From NCBI GenBank assembly GCA_963921795.1, contig OY997639.1:50230559-50294558 (forward strand): a stretch of DNA of 64,000 bases, given 5' to 3'. Below, one piece after another: positions 11,620 through 24,509 of this stretch. The stretch's first letter is position 1. The number at the start of each line of letters is the position of its first letter. The notes beneath the pieces are model-generated. The model saw nothing but the letters and a program-made list of their open reading frames with translations. It was not told the origin of the DNA and searched no databases. A program made the translations under genes and the position numbers. The DNA is from Nannobrachium achirus (lineage: Eukaryota; Chordata; Actinopteri; Myctophiformes; Myctophidae).

Positions 11620-13400
11620 ACTACTAGTAAGACACCTCAGGGTGACTTGCGACCTCAGGGTGACATGCGACGCCAATTCTTGGCCATCTGGCCAACCACA
11701 GCGTTTCTCTGACGATTCTAGTTGTTGTCATTCTGGGGGGAGTTTGTTCATGTTTTTGTGAGGGTATCAACCCTAGGAGACACAGGGAGAACATGCAAAC
11801 TCCACACAGAAAGGCCCTATCGCCAACCCCACCTAGAGTGTGGGCGCTGATGACGCGGAAGGAGGAACACACCGTCCATATATGTCCTTAATATTGATAA
11901 CATAATATCCTTAATAATGTCCTTAATATTGACAATATAGGAATCTCCATATATGGGCATAACACGTAAGTAATGCCAAGCAGGGCCTTGGTGAGTTAGG
12001 GCCTTGGTTTGATGCCTGTGGATCTCCATATATATGGGCATAAGGGGGTACCCTAACATTCTCATTTTCGGCCTGGGATTTATGACATCAGAAATCTCCA
12101 TGTATGGGCATAAAAGGTTTTTTTCTTTTTCTGGGAATGACCATATATGGACTTTTTATTTTATTTCATCCTTTACTAACACCTTGACGTCCGAAATAGA
12201 ATGGTGGTTGGTAGATTAGCCGTGACATTTCTATTATTGTATTGTGATCTGAGACATAATATTATGTTTATAAACATGACCCCGCAGCCCCTCCATCTTG
12301 AACAGCGCCGCTGTTTTTTCTTTTTTTTTTCCCCCCAGGCCAGTAACTCACCATGATTTTCTCGATTTCCGTTGGGATAGAATGGGGGTTTTGGCCGATC
12401 GTCGATGTCCCCGTGCGTTTCGCGTGCGCGATCCTTTCACGTAAATGTCCCCGCAAATAGTCCATGTGTGACTGAAGAACAGAACTGAAAAGTTTCGCTA
12501 GCATAGCCCCAAGCATGGCTGCAGGAGGAGCTCGAGTGTGTAGACAGTAAACGGATGGGTGGAAGGTGCCTTGGAGAAGGAGAGGCGCTGACGTCACCTC
12601 TGCTTCATGCACGGTCTGCATGAGCTATCAGTGCACGAGTGGTGACTAGGGAAGGTTAGACGATCGCCGATTTTCGGATCAAAAGCTTTTATTCCGGTTT
12701 TAAAGACAAAGTCCGGGAATGTACGACGTGGCTGAGAGTCCCTGGGGGGATGTGCGATATAGTACGGTTTTAACATTAAGGGGCTCCCCTTGGCTTAGAA
12801 GGTGTTAATAATAATATGTATCCATATACATACAATATATGTTATGCCCATACATGGAGATGGTCATAAAAACTGTATGTTAATTAGTCATGCCAAGCAG
12901 GGCCTTGGTGAGTTAGGGCCTTGGTTTGATGCCTGTGGATCTCCATAAATGGGCCATAATAATGTTCTTCATATTGACAATATAGGAATCTCTATATATG
13001 GGCATAAAACGTAGGGCCTTGGTTTGATGCCTGTGGATCTCCATATATGGGCATAAAGCATCTCATTTTCGGCCTCCATTTTGTGTACAATGTCACGTGA
13101 CATCCCTTTTATGCCCATATATGAGTAATTCTGTACCACATCACTGTGATCAATTTTCGCTTTGCCATGCAATCGACTTCAGAGCAGTGATGTGGCACAG
13201 AGTGACAGTGAGTCACAGTGATGTGGTACAGAATGACTCATATATGGGCATAAAAGTGATGTCACGTGACATCACTTCCTGTGCTGAAAAACACGTGACA
13301 TCACACTGACATCACTTCCTGTACAGCCGGACGGACAGAAGGTCAGACAAGCGACAAGGTTTTTCAGGGTATAATGTGACCTTCGGTCGCAATAAACATC
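11620..13400. repeat. CArG-rich repeat block 1
   Basis: The block has repeated units of the form TCTCCATATATGGGCATAA, GGGCCTTGGTTTGATGCC and ATGTCACGTGACAT. Exact CCATATATGG, a perfect CArG box, occurs at 11947, 12141 and 13041, and CCATAAATGG at 12943. The start TAAGACACCTCAGGG and TTGGCCATCTGGCCA recur at 22.95 kb. A fragment of a common fish repeat (GAGAACATGCAAACTCC, about 11790) and a non-repeat GC-rich insert (about 12290-12790) interrupt it. The transposon class is unknown. Confidence 0.7.
12352..12516 (-). CDS. Possible first coding exon of unknown origin inside a repeat
   Basis: On the minus strand an ATG in good context (GCAGCCATGC) opens 55 codons beginning MLGAMLAKLFSSVLQ and ending PTEIEKIM. 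They run exactly into a consensus donor GTGAGT (12351-12346), phase 0. A full CRE TGACGTCA lies about 75 bp upstream (12589-12596) in GC-rich sequence. The two related CArG blocks lack this segment. I do not recognise the protein. It could be a transposon's own exon, a captured host promoter-exon, or chance. Confidence 0.3.
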
Positions 13401-14062
13401 CTATGTTGGATTAGTATGTTGCACAGCTTTATCTGTAGAATGATATTCATGCAGTTGAGCAGGCTTAACGTCTGCAGCTAAGAAAATTGCTCAAAGGCAT
13501 TTTTCCACTAGAGTCGACAATGTTCCAATGTTATCATATGTACACTGCAGAAGAGATGGAATGCTCTAGCTTCCAGTGACAACCTAGCTTTCTTTCATCT
13601 CCTCTCTAACCACTGACTATTATTATTTATTTCTCGATTAGGCCCTCCGTGGCAATGTTATGGCTGGTGTATTGTTACATGTTTTGAGTCAATATTTATT
13701 CAAGAGACAGGGCAAACAATATGGTGCCCATATTAGTCTAGATGAGTGTCCATAATCACTAAAGAGCCCATGCCAGCTCAAAACCTGGCTCTTCTCCAGA
13801 CCACATATGTTGACTATAGGAGGGCAGAGAGAGGGCACAGAGTGTGTTGTGCTGTATTAGAGCTACAGAAATAGAGGTAAAAATTGTGCAAAAGAGACAT
13901 CCAGGGGGTCAGTGGCATTATGCAGCATACTAGACTGTGTCCCTCAGTACTCACTGTTAGCCTGTAGCTAGGTTATAGCATAAAAACATAAACTCTCTTC
14001 CCTTGCGTATGTGTGGAAAGTGTGTCAGGGAGTGTGCAATGGAGAGCAGAAGAGAAACGTAC

Positions 14063-14204
14063 TCTTTGCAGGCATTGGAGACGTGGGCAGGTACCGTGTA
14101 TTTACAATCCATAATCATGGTCAGGGTCTCGCTGTCGTTGGCCTCCTGGAAGGGTGGCTGACCACACACCAACATGAACAGGATCACTCCCAGACTCCAG
14201 ATAT
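14063..14204 (-). CDS. snrk: SNRK second coding exon (kinase subdomains IX-X)
   Basis: This 142-nt exon continues the kinase directly. It completes Asp197 and encodes residues 198-243 plus two bases of codon 244, including the DIWSLG helix-F motif and the [13 protein letters not shown] segment typical of SNRK. The acceptor is a pyrimidine-rich tract ending in CAG just before 14204. The donor is GTACGT at 14062-14057, with exon phase 2. The match joins without gap to the exon at 42566, so no coding exon is missing in the 28.4-kb intron between them. The remaining C-lobe, UBA-like region and long C-terminal tail are not seen and must lie left of base 1. Extra codons read past 14063 are intron. 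Confidence 0.95.
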
Positions 14205-14788
14205 CTGATACAGAAAAGAGAGACAGAAAAAGGAAAGAATGACATTAAGCATGGTGATAGTTCAGCATCTTCCCCAGAGCACATAGCAGGTGGTATCGTG
14301 CCAGAGGCAGCAGATGCAGAGCTCAGATATCTAGCAGGCTCAGGGATAGGTTCTCAGGCCATGAGACTCACAACTGTGACTCCCACATACACACATCAAT
14401 AATCATATATCTCAAGTATAAAAAAGAAAGATAAGACAGATGTACTGTACAGGCGTATGTAGGTTATAGTTCCGAAGTGAATCTGACTTTCACATAACTT
14501 AGGAGAGCTCATGTGTCGGGCTGGGTTAGCATAGAATGTAGTAGATCAAGGGTGGTTTGCAGGTAAGAGGACCGGGGGAGAGCAAAACAGAGCTGACAAG
14601 AGACAGAAAGAGACACACAGTGTGTGGCAGTGAACCCAAGGGCTGTGTCTGTGTGAGAGAAGCTCTTTAAGAGGGAGGACTCCTCAGTCACCACTGGGCA
14701 CATTAACAAGCCTGGCCTGTCATATCCGTCTTCTCACAGCATGAATCCAGGTAAAATGCAGGAATATAGAGGGGCGTTTATGTGCTCT

Positions 14789-14791
<3 letters not shown>

Positions 14792-14850
<59 letters not shown>
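14792..14850. repeat. (TG)n microsatellite in the SNRK intron
   Basis: Pure run of about 29 units, followed by interrupted GT sequence to about 14900. Confidence 0.95.
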
Positions 14851-14851
<1 letters not shown>

Positions 14852-16068
14852 AGACCTGAATGTATATAAATGCATGTGTGTGCCCCTGTATTTGTGTGTG
14901 TATAATAGGCAGGCACGTCTGTCATTTATGTGTGTTTATTCCCTTGCATGCATCTGCACTGGCTCTGTGTACAATGTGAAGCTAAACTGTCAGTATGCAG
15001 AAGCAGTGAGCCATGCAGATGGTACACAAACACAATCTAAACGCATAAGGAAGGAGAGAGAGGGGGGGGGGGGCAGAGAGGGAGAAGGAGAGGGAGACAA
15101 CGGAAGTTTGGTGAGACAAAGCCTACCCTCCAGCATGGAGTTGGGAAAGTAAACAAAGCTCTGTCAAAACGCATATCTAGCATGCAGTCCTCATCGTAGC
15201 AGAACGCACACAAAAACTGTGTGCATATAAAATCCAAACATTGAGAGAGCCGCTCCTCATGTAAAACTAACTCGCTTGGCTGCACTCTGCTCATTGGGAA
15301 CTAATTTGAATTATCATTTACATCAGTCCCCAGCTTAATAGAAAAGTAATGCCTGCTCTTTCAGACTGGGGGGGAAAAAAGAAGAAAGAAACTTCAGAAC
15401 TATTCCTGGCCAACTATCAGCAGCTCTTAATTAATTACCAGGATGAAGATTTTATGTAACTTTCTAATTAAGATGATGGCCTGAGATGCTTAATGGGCTG
15501 GCAGAGTGGAGCTGTGATGGTGCACAGAAAAACATGCCAAATAGGGAAAGAAATCGAATGAGCACTCTTCTGCAGAATAGCCTGATAAGGACTTTTTTCA
15601 CTGCAGCAACTCAAGACCAAAGGAGGGCTGCAGCAGCTAATCGATAACGTCAATTGAAACGACAATAAACATCTGTGGCAATGAATTTCAGAGACGTGTT
15701 GTGAGCTTGCAGAATTTCTGACAATGTTTATGTATTTTTTTTATGTAAATAACAAAATAACACAAATAATATGTAGGACATTTGCGACCAATTGCTTGGT
15801 AAACACTGGTTTAGATGACAGAAGCGGGGAGACAGCTATATGCATGTGCAACCCAAATCTTTCCCAAAGTTTTCTGCAATATATGCAAAGCGTTGCCGAT
15901 ATGGCACGGGACGGGAGCATGACAGAGAAAGCCTTTGTAGCGGCACGATACTTAAGGGCTACCTTAATCATTGTATGAGTGTACCGTCAGTGCGACTAAA
16001 TCTGTCATATGTGGTACGAAAAAGAAAATGTGAAAAGTTTCCTTGCCGGAGTGTACATAAATATTTGA

Positions 16069-16071
<3 letters not shown>

Positions 16072-16114
<43 letters not shown>
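16072..16114. repeat. (TG)n microsatellite
   Basis: About 21 units followed by CGCATGCGTGCACATGCATG, an alternating purine-pyrimidine stretch. Confidence 0.95.
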
Positions 16115-16118
<4 letters not shown>

Positions 16119-16276
16119 ATGCGTGCACATGCATGTTTGTGTGGGGCTAATCTCGCAAATCTTGATAATGGAATTGAATTGACTCACAACAGAGCTGCTT
16201 ATTAAAGAACAAATACCCTAGGTTTACCATGCTTAAGCTACCACTTCCACTTCATTTAGCGTATATTACCTCTGTA

Positions 16277-16627
16277 TAGGGCTGTCACAATTATTACATA
16301 AGTCTAATCGCAATTATTTGACATAATCACATTTTTTTTGTCACAATCATCATAATCGCTTACATGTTGAAAAATGTTGATATTTTCAAACATTTTCAAA
16401 AATAGTGGAAATAGCCAGTATCAATGTTCTTTTTCAAGTATAAAGTTGTCAAATATGTCAGTAATTTCTGTGTATATTTAGGTTATACGTCATATCTGCC
16501 ATGTGCAACTTCAAAGCCTACAAGCCAAACAGGAATGTAATTGTCAACGACACAATTAAGTCATTAATCGCAATTATTTGAGTGACAATTAATCATCATG
16601 TAAAATGTCATAATCGTGACAGCCCTA
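16277..16627. mobile_element. hAT-like non-autonomous element, AGGGCTGTCAC type
   Basis: A perfect 8-bp duplication CCTCTGTA (16269-16276 and 16628-16635) flanks ends TAGGGCTGTCAC and GTGACAGCCCTA. The AT-rich interior has repeated CAATTATTTGA and TAATCG motifs. It is 351 bp and non-coding. Confidence 0.92.
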
Positions 16628-17080
16628 CCTCTGTATGAAAACAAGTATAACTTAAGTGTATTCAGTATCAAAAATCCAAAGACTGGGCCTTTGTGCCTTT
16701 CCTGAAAGTTTGGGATCAGCAGCTCAGTGTCTACATTCTAATTGAGCAATTAACTTTATTCCACATCAATTTTCCAAACATCCAGCTAAAAGTCTCATGA
16801 GACACCTGGACCTACTGTACACTAGAAGGCACAGCGGTGTTGCTGGGCCACCACAGTAGAAATCCAAAACTCCACACACTGCCATCCTGGGCCCTGTTCC
16901 AGCAGCTCCTTAAGTGCCTCTCCTCTCCCCAGTCCCAACAGTGATCATGCTGAGGTCTGGGCTACTCCCACTGGTATGAAAGAAAAGTGCCTGAGAAGCA
17001 TTTTTATATAGGAACCATTAGCCCATGTGCTCTAGCAGGATTATGCCTGACTTACATTTTGTCGCATCACAAATTCACAA

Positions 17081-17115
17081 TGCCTTGTGAGCTTGCAGAT
17101 CGGCCATTTTCAGCA
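17081..17115. repeat. Hairpin-family copy, asymmetric
   Basis: CCTTGTGAGCTTGCAGATCG with the flank GCCATTTTC is a near-consensus right arm. The left arm is reduced to TTCACAATG just before it. Similar single arms occur at 15693, 19108, 20328-20372, 20570 and 49285. Confidence 0.6.
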
Positions 17116-17416
17116 TGAGACACAGCAACGAGGTAAAATTGGGCTTTACTGAAGCAACACGGCAATACAAACAGCAATCTCAGCTTGCCATGGCACAGTG
17201 CAGTTCTACAACCCTTTACAAGAGAGCACAATCCCCTTACAAATACAAACATGTAGGTTCAAGTATCAGATAAAGCATCATTCCTGTATCTGTCCAGACG
17301 ACCAGAAAGCAGGCTCAGAGCCAGGTGAAATTGAAACGCATTTAGACAATTCAATTCGATAAATAAAAATAGCAAATTGAAGCAATCCCAAGTCCAGTGA
17401 GAAGTAGGTAGGTGTG

Positions 17417-17471
<55 letters not shown>

Positions 17472-17492
17472 ATGTCTCTCTCTCTCTCTTTC
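17417..17492. repeat. (CTGT)n tetranucleotide array with CT run
   Basis: About 13 CTGT units (17419-17470) followed by an interrupted CT run. Confidence 0.95.
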
Positions 17493-18064
17493 TGAAGGAT
17501 TTTTGGAGGGGCTTGTTATATCTGTGATGTTTATTGTTTTCAATACCACATTTCACCATTCAGATATTGCTGAACAAAACAAAGCATGCACCGTATTTAT
17601 TCCAACAGGTATCGACTCAGCCACAGACAGCTGCTTATTCAAGGATTTGTGTTCATACCTAGTGAGCAGCTTCTTGCAACTGATCAGTGTGAGAGCCCAG
17701 CTTATCTAATCTTTATCTACCCAGCATACTATCCAATAGGGCATCACAACTGATTATTCATCACTCCACTGCTTCCATCTGTCACTGTTGGTAGAACAAC
17801 GTTTTCAAAGCAGAAAGGATGTCTGGGTATAAGTTGTCTGTTGTCATTAAGAGCAGAGCGTACACACACAGACTCTCTCTCTCTCTAGAAGTCCAGAGGT
17901 TAATAATAAAGTACTGTAATGTGTTTACACCACTCTTAATGTGATATTGATTTATGACGATTTCTAATGCACTCCTTACAGAAATAAATAAACTAATACT
18001 AAACACATTTTCTATTTGCTATGTTTTACTGTGTGACAGCAAAGTCATACCCACGCACCAAGGG

Positions 18065-18215
18065 TAATATAGTAACTATTGGGCCATGGTTCAGCCTAAG
18101 CAACCTGACAATTAATCGCAGGTTCGACTCCCGTTCCCGATGAGCTTAACTGCATGTGTCTCTGCGTTTCCTGTCTATCTTCACTTGACAATAAATAACA
18201 ACTAAAAATAAGGCA
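18065..18215 (+). mobile_element. tRNA-derived SINE, degraded
   Basis: B box GGTTCGACTCCC at 18121 is followed by GCATGTGTCTCTGCGTTTCC and an acaataaataac tail, the same body type as the SINE at 24510. The A box is decayed. Confidence 0.65.
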
Positions 18216-18590
18216 GAAAAGCCCCGAACACGCAATGATGAATGTAACAGTGCTGTACAGTGTACTGCATAGACTTACACACAGAACCACTTCCAATGTT
18301 TATACATATATTTTCGGGGGTCCTTGACATGAAAGGTTTTGAGAACCACTGATATTTAGCAACATAAAAAAAAAAAAAAGCTGATTTAGAAGACATTTTT
18401 AGAATCAGCCTCAGGTCTTAATGGGTTAAAAACATGTAAACAGACTGTTACTTTGACACAACACAGCCCTTGTCACACAATGTCACAGGCAGACACACAG
18501 ATGACACAAGGGGCTCTGCGATTGACAGCTGCAGAGACGTCCCAGGCAGACCCTTCAGACCTGCTGCTGTTATTCTACACTATAAGGATG

Positions 18591-18986
18591 GGACGATATG
18601 AACTTTTCATAATTCATATCACGATTATTGTGACAAAATAAATAGCGATTTACGATATTATCGTGATAATCAAAATCCGTTATCCTGGGGAGGAACATTT
18701 GCCAAAGAATTGCAGATCTACAAGCTCACAACACACGACGCAATGTGAGCTTGTAGATCGGCTATTTTTTGGCAAAGACATTTGATCGAGTGAAAAAAAG
18801 ACTGTATCATGTACGTATATTATAAATACCTTTTACCAATTATAGAGGGTTTAAGTGGTACCGGATATGCAGCTCTGCAAATACAGTAAAAGGACAATAT
18901 CACGATAAATTAAATCTCCACAATGCGATTATTTGAGTGTTTTTTTATCACGATAAACGATAATATCGCTTATCGCCCCATCCATA
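18591..18986. mobile_element. hAT-like non-autonomous element, family A copy 2
   Basis: The ends resemble TATAAGGATGGGACGATA and its inverse, with flanks TTCTACAC (18583-18590) and TTCTAATC (18987-18994) as an imperfect duplication. It shares the interior with 712-1069 in reverse orientation, including a ggtaaaaggta and ttataatat stretch, and holds the best hairpin of the window (18715-18759, 16-bp perfect arms). No coding capacity. Confidence 0.75.
18715..18759. repeat. Hairpin-family copy, perfect 16-bp arms
   Basis: GATCTACAAGCTCACA (18715-18730) pairs perfectly with 18744-18759 across a 13-nt loop. A weaker outer stem extends through TTTGCCAAA on the left (about 18699) and TTTGGCAAA on the right (about 18777). 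Confidence 0.85.
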
Positions 18987-21385
18987 TTCTAATCTACACT
19001 TTATAGAAAATGTCTGTCCTACCACGAGTCACGTGTCAAAAGGATCACAATTCCAGGAGGTCTTCAGCAAAATCAGCCAAATAGCTGAAAACGTGTCATC
19101 GAGACACGTTTTGAGCTTATAGATCGGCTATTTTTGGTACTTTTGCTTTTCAGTGTAGTGAGCAAGTAGGTATGGCATTGATTTAAGAAAAAAAAATGAA
19201 AAGGTTAATATATGTGATATGAGGTTTATGCCTGACAGCAACATTATGCAAGTGCACATGTAGACAGTCACATGTGCATGCAAATACTTTCATTTGTCTG
19301 GATAAACAAGTATGCAGCACAGTTTATGGTTGTTTAAATAGACTAAAATAACTTGTAATTCCAGTCTGAAAAGCAAACTGACAGGTAGACATATTCAAAT
19401 TTACACTGTACTGCATTATTTTGTACAATTTACATTTTCAAAGCCTTTCTTCCTTAACAACACAAACTACCACTAAAACAGTAGCAGTAGTTTTATATGT
19501 CGGAGACTTCTTGAATCACACATTGTCCCTGTATGCTCTTGACTATAGTACTTGTATCCTGAGAGTATACGTTTGTTTGCAAACAAAAAAAGAAAGCTAA
19601 ACTCAGACAGCATACAAGATACATTCAAAGCTGTAGAGATGAAACAGGAAAGATACTGGTTTGGTTTATGAGTCTCTCTTCCATGGCTTCAAGCATTTCT
19701 CCTGACATGTTTCTCAAATGTGCAAATGATTCTGCTATTCCCTGCAGTAACTTGTATGTGTGGGCAAGCTTCACACACACACATGCACACACACAGGCCG
19801 ACTGTGTATACATTTTTTCCCTTCCTTTTTTTAAATGGCGCTTGAAGTTTAAACATATGCAGATCTGCATATACAGTATCTGGTGAAATTATATCAATAC
19901 TGCCATTTACAGTATGTTGCAATATATGCTGCAAAAACAAATATCACAATGAAAATATTTTCCAAAATCGTTCAGCCCTCTTTCGTTCTAGTTTAACAGC
20001 ATGTGTGTCGTACAGTGGGTCAAACTACTGACCCAGTGTAACCTCAGAAGCTCCTGGGAGAAAAGGCTCTGACATCCATTCTAAAGAATGCTAAGGTAAG
20101 CTGGAAAACAATATGTGTGCGACACCTCACAAAGAATGCAGGCGATACGGGCGGGATCTGCAGTGCTTGCTCGTTCCTACTGACCCAAGAGAACCGCCGT
20201 TCTCACGGGAGGGCAGAGGTAAACAGACAGGCGTGGCACATAGTTCACATAAGACTCCACTCAGGAGAATACAATACACACCTGATTTATAATAGTTGTG
20301 GACAGGGGTTGGGTGCCGAAGATATCGGATCAACAAGCTCGAAATGCAACACGTTGTGTGCTTGTATTTGGGCTGTTTTTTGGTGGGCGACACTGGTGCG
20401 CACAAATCACAACAAGCTACTTGTCTTGAGACACTTTTACATGTAGGGCAGAGACCCGACATATTGATGTTACTAGGTTTTCAATGTAATGGGTCCCGGG
20501 ACCCACAGGTGGTCATTCAAATGGGTCCCAGAAAAGTTTTATGAGTCCTCAATACAATGTTTTCGAGTGCTGTGAGCTCGTAGATCGGCTATTTTCAAAA
20601 TGTTTGCCTATTTCTTATATTTATTTTACAATTTGGCTAATGTTTGAACTTAGAACTACTAAAAAATGTGCCCCTAATGAATTCGGGCGCGCAAAATGGC
20701 GTCGGATGTCAGTGGAATCAAAACATTGACGTTTCTATCGCCTGTTTAAGACTTTCTACGTGGATTTTATTTGTGTTAACGTAGGGTAAAGTAGGATGCT
20801 TTCACCCATGAACAATGGTGGTGTCTGTGGAATTTTAAAATGTTTTTTCTTTTACCGCGACCTGGTAAATTATTTTAACATGGACTCCAATGGAGGCGCA
20901 TCCCCGGGACCCCAGGACCATGACATGAATGAGTCCCTGGGCGACTTGAATGAGTTTTTGATGCGGGATGCGCACGTAATGACATCACAATTTGTCCATT
21001 TTTATTTTATACCAAGTATAAAATGAATTAAGCAACAGTCATATGATGCCACACTGACTGAAGGAATCTCAGCAGGGAGAAAAACAAAAGTCTAGCTTTT
21101 TTTTTTTTTTTATCACGATTTTGTGCACTCACAGTGCTAATTGGTGCCCTGGGGTGGCTTTTCTCCCTTACACTTGGAGTGACATGAAGAGTAACAGATG
21201 TTGAGAGAACCCTTGGCACAAAGTGGGGCAGTCAGGAGGAGCGAGCGGTCTCACGTCATTGATCACAGAGAACGAGGGAAGACAGAGTGAGCGAGCGAGA
21301 AACGACCAAGAGATCGAGTCAGTCCAAGAAAGACAGATGGACAGACACAGACAGAGAGAGGGAGAGAGATGAACACTACAGATGC

Positions 21386-22073
21386 TTAACTCATTGAGTG
21401 CCAGCGCCCTCTAGGGGCCATAGAATGCCAGCGCATCTCTCATAGGCGAGCGCTTTAGCTTCCAGGACCTCACCTTCCAGGACCTCACGTGCTCACGTTC
21501 ATGCACGTCATGGAAATGTCCCGGATGATAATGCTAACAGAATGGCTATTCCCATTTTGTCATCTAAAAGATCATTTTTGGGCGATTTCGCCGTAAATAA
21601 ACCTCGCGCCGCTTCCCTAAAGACACAATCCAGAGATATCAGCCTTCAAAGATGTGGTCTTTCATTGGATTAGGCGGAGATTGGCGATTTCGTTCGCAAA
21701 TAACGTCCGGCCGGGACGTTGCTAGCTTTCGGCTAGTAGCTAGAAAAATCAGGCCAGGTTTCAGAAGGCCTCTTATCATTTTATTCCATTTCATTAAATA
21801 TCCCGGACTAGTTCGGGATAGGCACCCTGGAATACGTTGCGCCGCCTACAATGAACATTGGGTGAACATTGGGGGGGGTCTAAACTTTATTTTAAACCAT
21901 TTTCAATGGAATAAATCGTCGGAGCATCTAGCGTCTCTCGTTGGTGAGCGCTGGGCGAGCCGGGACCACCCACGTTGCTCCAAGCAGCTCGGGGTAAGTA
22001 AAATAGCAAATAAAAAATTGTTTTTGATCCCGAATATCCCGAACTAGTTCGGGATAGGCACTGTATGAGTTAA
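21386..22073. mobile_element. piggyBac-like non-autonomous element 2
   Basis: TTAACTCATTGAGTGCC at 21386 faces GGCACTGTATGAGTTAA at 22073. The CCCGAACTAGTTCGGG palindrome occurs near the right end (about 22039) and a one-base variant at about 21802. 688 bp, non-coding. Confidence 0.85.
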
Positions 22074-22939
22074 TATGGACGTGAGCCAGACTGCCAGAAT
22101 TAACTTCAAACATATTTCCCTTGCCCCCCCTCTCCCAATATAAATTATCACCAACAGTTACCCAATGAAAACCAAGGCTAATTGTGGAAAGAAACTAGGC
22201 ACATAGTGAAGATCGTCCATCATTATGTATAGCAATTACCAGAGCATGCATGTAATCGCACATGTCTTTGTGTACGGTAAATAAACAAACAAACCCAAGT
22301 ACCCGCAACTTGCCGCAAGACTACTTCTGGCTGGATATTGTTAGTAGTACCCTTGCAGGTAGCTGATGCATCTTGCATCAGTCAATACAATAGCCTTTTT
22401 TCTAAAGGAGTCAAAAATATCTCACAACTTAAGTTCATGATCAATACTTTCATGACAGGAACAAATGTGATTTTTTTCCCCCCTTGTTGCAAAGATCGAT
22501 TCCCTGTTAACTATGGCTGTGCTACACTTTCAAACACAATTTTACTTTCAAACACGATTTTATCTTGTGTTATAAAACATGTTTAAGCTAGTGGCAAAAA
22601 ACAAACACAAGTGGATGGAATACATAAAAAAAACCACAAACTCCAGTTCCCCTGAGACCTGTGGCAGTGTTTACATTTTTGCAGAATGTTAACCTCTTAT
22701 GACATGCCCAGAATAGGTATATGGTTCATGTAGTTAGCTACTGTAAGTGTTAACTGCAGAATGCTGAGGGAAGGCTAGAGAAGAAAAGAGAAAATAGAGT
22801 TGTTGACAGCATTATGATCACCTGGGCCCTCTAGGACAGTGTTTCCCAACCTGAAGTCTGTGCCCCCTTTGGCTTTTGGTTTGGAGATTATATATACGTG
22901 TATATATATATAAAGTACTGTCAGTACATATATATTTAT

Positions 22940-23590
22940 ATTGGTAAGACACCTCAGGGCTACATGCGACCTTGCCCTGAAGGTGAGATCGCGCCATGTC
23001 TTGGCCATCTGGCCAGTGATATCGGACCAGTTACCCATATATGGAGACCCCTGGTACCCAGATATGGAGATCCATGTACTATATATGGAGATATGCTGTG
23101 AAAGCCCAAAATGCTTACTCAGTTATTCGTTATGTGAAAGTCCTATGACATCTACTGTATGACATCTGACATTCATACATACAATCCCTTTCATGCCGCC
23201 ACACAGATATGGGCTGTCTTGGTCATCTGACTTGGCCATATATGGATTCTGTTAGTGTGGTATGTGGCCGATGTGGCCTCCATATATGGGCATTCCCATA
23301 TGAAGTCCTGTTAGATATGGGCTTAATATTGATGACATCAGGGATCTCCATGTATGGCCACAAAAGGGATTCTGTTAGTGTGGTTCCCCTGACATCACAG
23401 TGATGTCAGAGTGTGATGTCAGAGCGCAAACCCATTCTGTTAGAGTGGTTCCCCTGACATCACAGTGACGTCACAGTGATGTGTCAGGGGAACGACAGTG
23501 TCAGGCGTTATAGACAGACAGACAGAGATACAGTCAAGCTGTGACTGTTCACATACTAAACTGCGACCGAAAATAAAGAATAATATGGCA
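22940..23590. repeat. CArG-rich repeat block 2
   Basis: It opens with TAAGACACCTCAGGG and CTTGGCCATCTGGCCAG as block 1 does. It carries CCATATATGG at 23035, 23236 and 23280, then a palindromic TGACATCACAGTGA region, and closes with GCGACCGAAAATAAAG, which resembles TTCGGTCGCAATAAAC at block 1's end (13385). The GC-rich insert of block 1 is absent. Confidence 0.7.
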
Positions 23591-24509
23591 AGTTTTGCTA
23601 ATCATCGTAAAAGAAGTATATAGGGCTTACGTGGTTCACAATATGTGACCAAGAATTTGTGTGCACATCCAAGGAAAAAGGCTTTGACAAGAGGGATGGC
23701 ATTTATACCTATATATATCGTTTGTTACAAACTTGAACCCTCTGTCTACCTATTTCAAGTGTGTTTGCAGGTATGTCCAATACATTTATCTACACAGTAC
23801 CTCCACATTATATATGTTAATGTGTGTGGAGTGTGGACAGAATAAGAAATGATACAGAGGTTGAAGAGGAACAGTTGGGGAGAAAGACAAAAGTAAGAGA
23901 GAGAGACACACATACACACACAAAGTCATGCTACCAGCAGCACCTCACAGCTGGCTCACTCACACTGGCAGCATCATTGCCATAGCAACACCTGCTGCCT
24001 GCCCGTCTCAAATTAGTGAATTAAATGTGATTCTGCCAGGACCCTCTGGCAAACCTGTCTCTACACACACACACACCCATGCACACAGGATGGCAACCTT
24101 TTATGTTTGTAATTGTCTAGCAACCCCCCAACCACCATCACCCCCATTTCCCTCAGAGACAGGAAGCGTAAAGGCTGCCAGACCGCCATTACATTTGACA
24201 TTTAAATTTGAGCCATTATGCTGATGGTCTTGAACGGAGTCCACAGTAAACTACCAAAACAACAGTCTCAGGCTGACAGAAAAACAAAGCAGACAATGGC
24301 CTTGGAGGAAACGGAAAAGTTGTAGGGAGGAGCTGTCCTTACCCTCCTCTTTCCTACATTACCCCCATTTCTCTGCTCCACGCAAGACTCAACACATGGA
24401 GAGATATAGAGCAGTGGCTCCCAAACCTTTCAGCTCAAGAACCCAAATATACATTCGTAATGACACGTGTTGTTACCTTCACCATTTCTTACATTTTTTT
24501 TAATCCATG

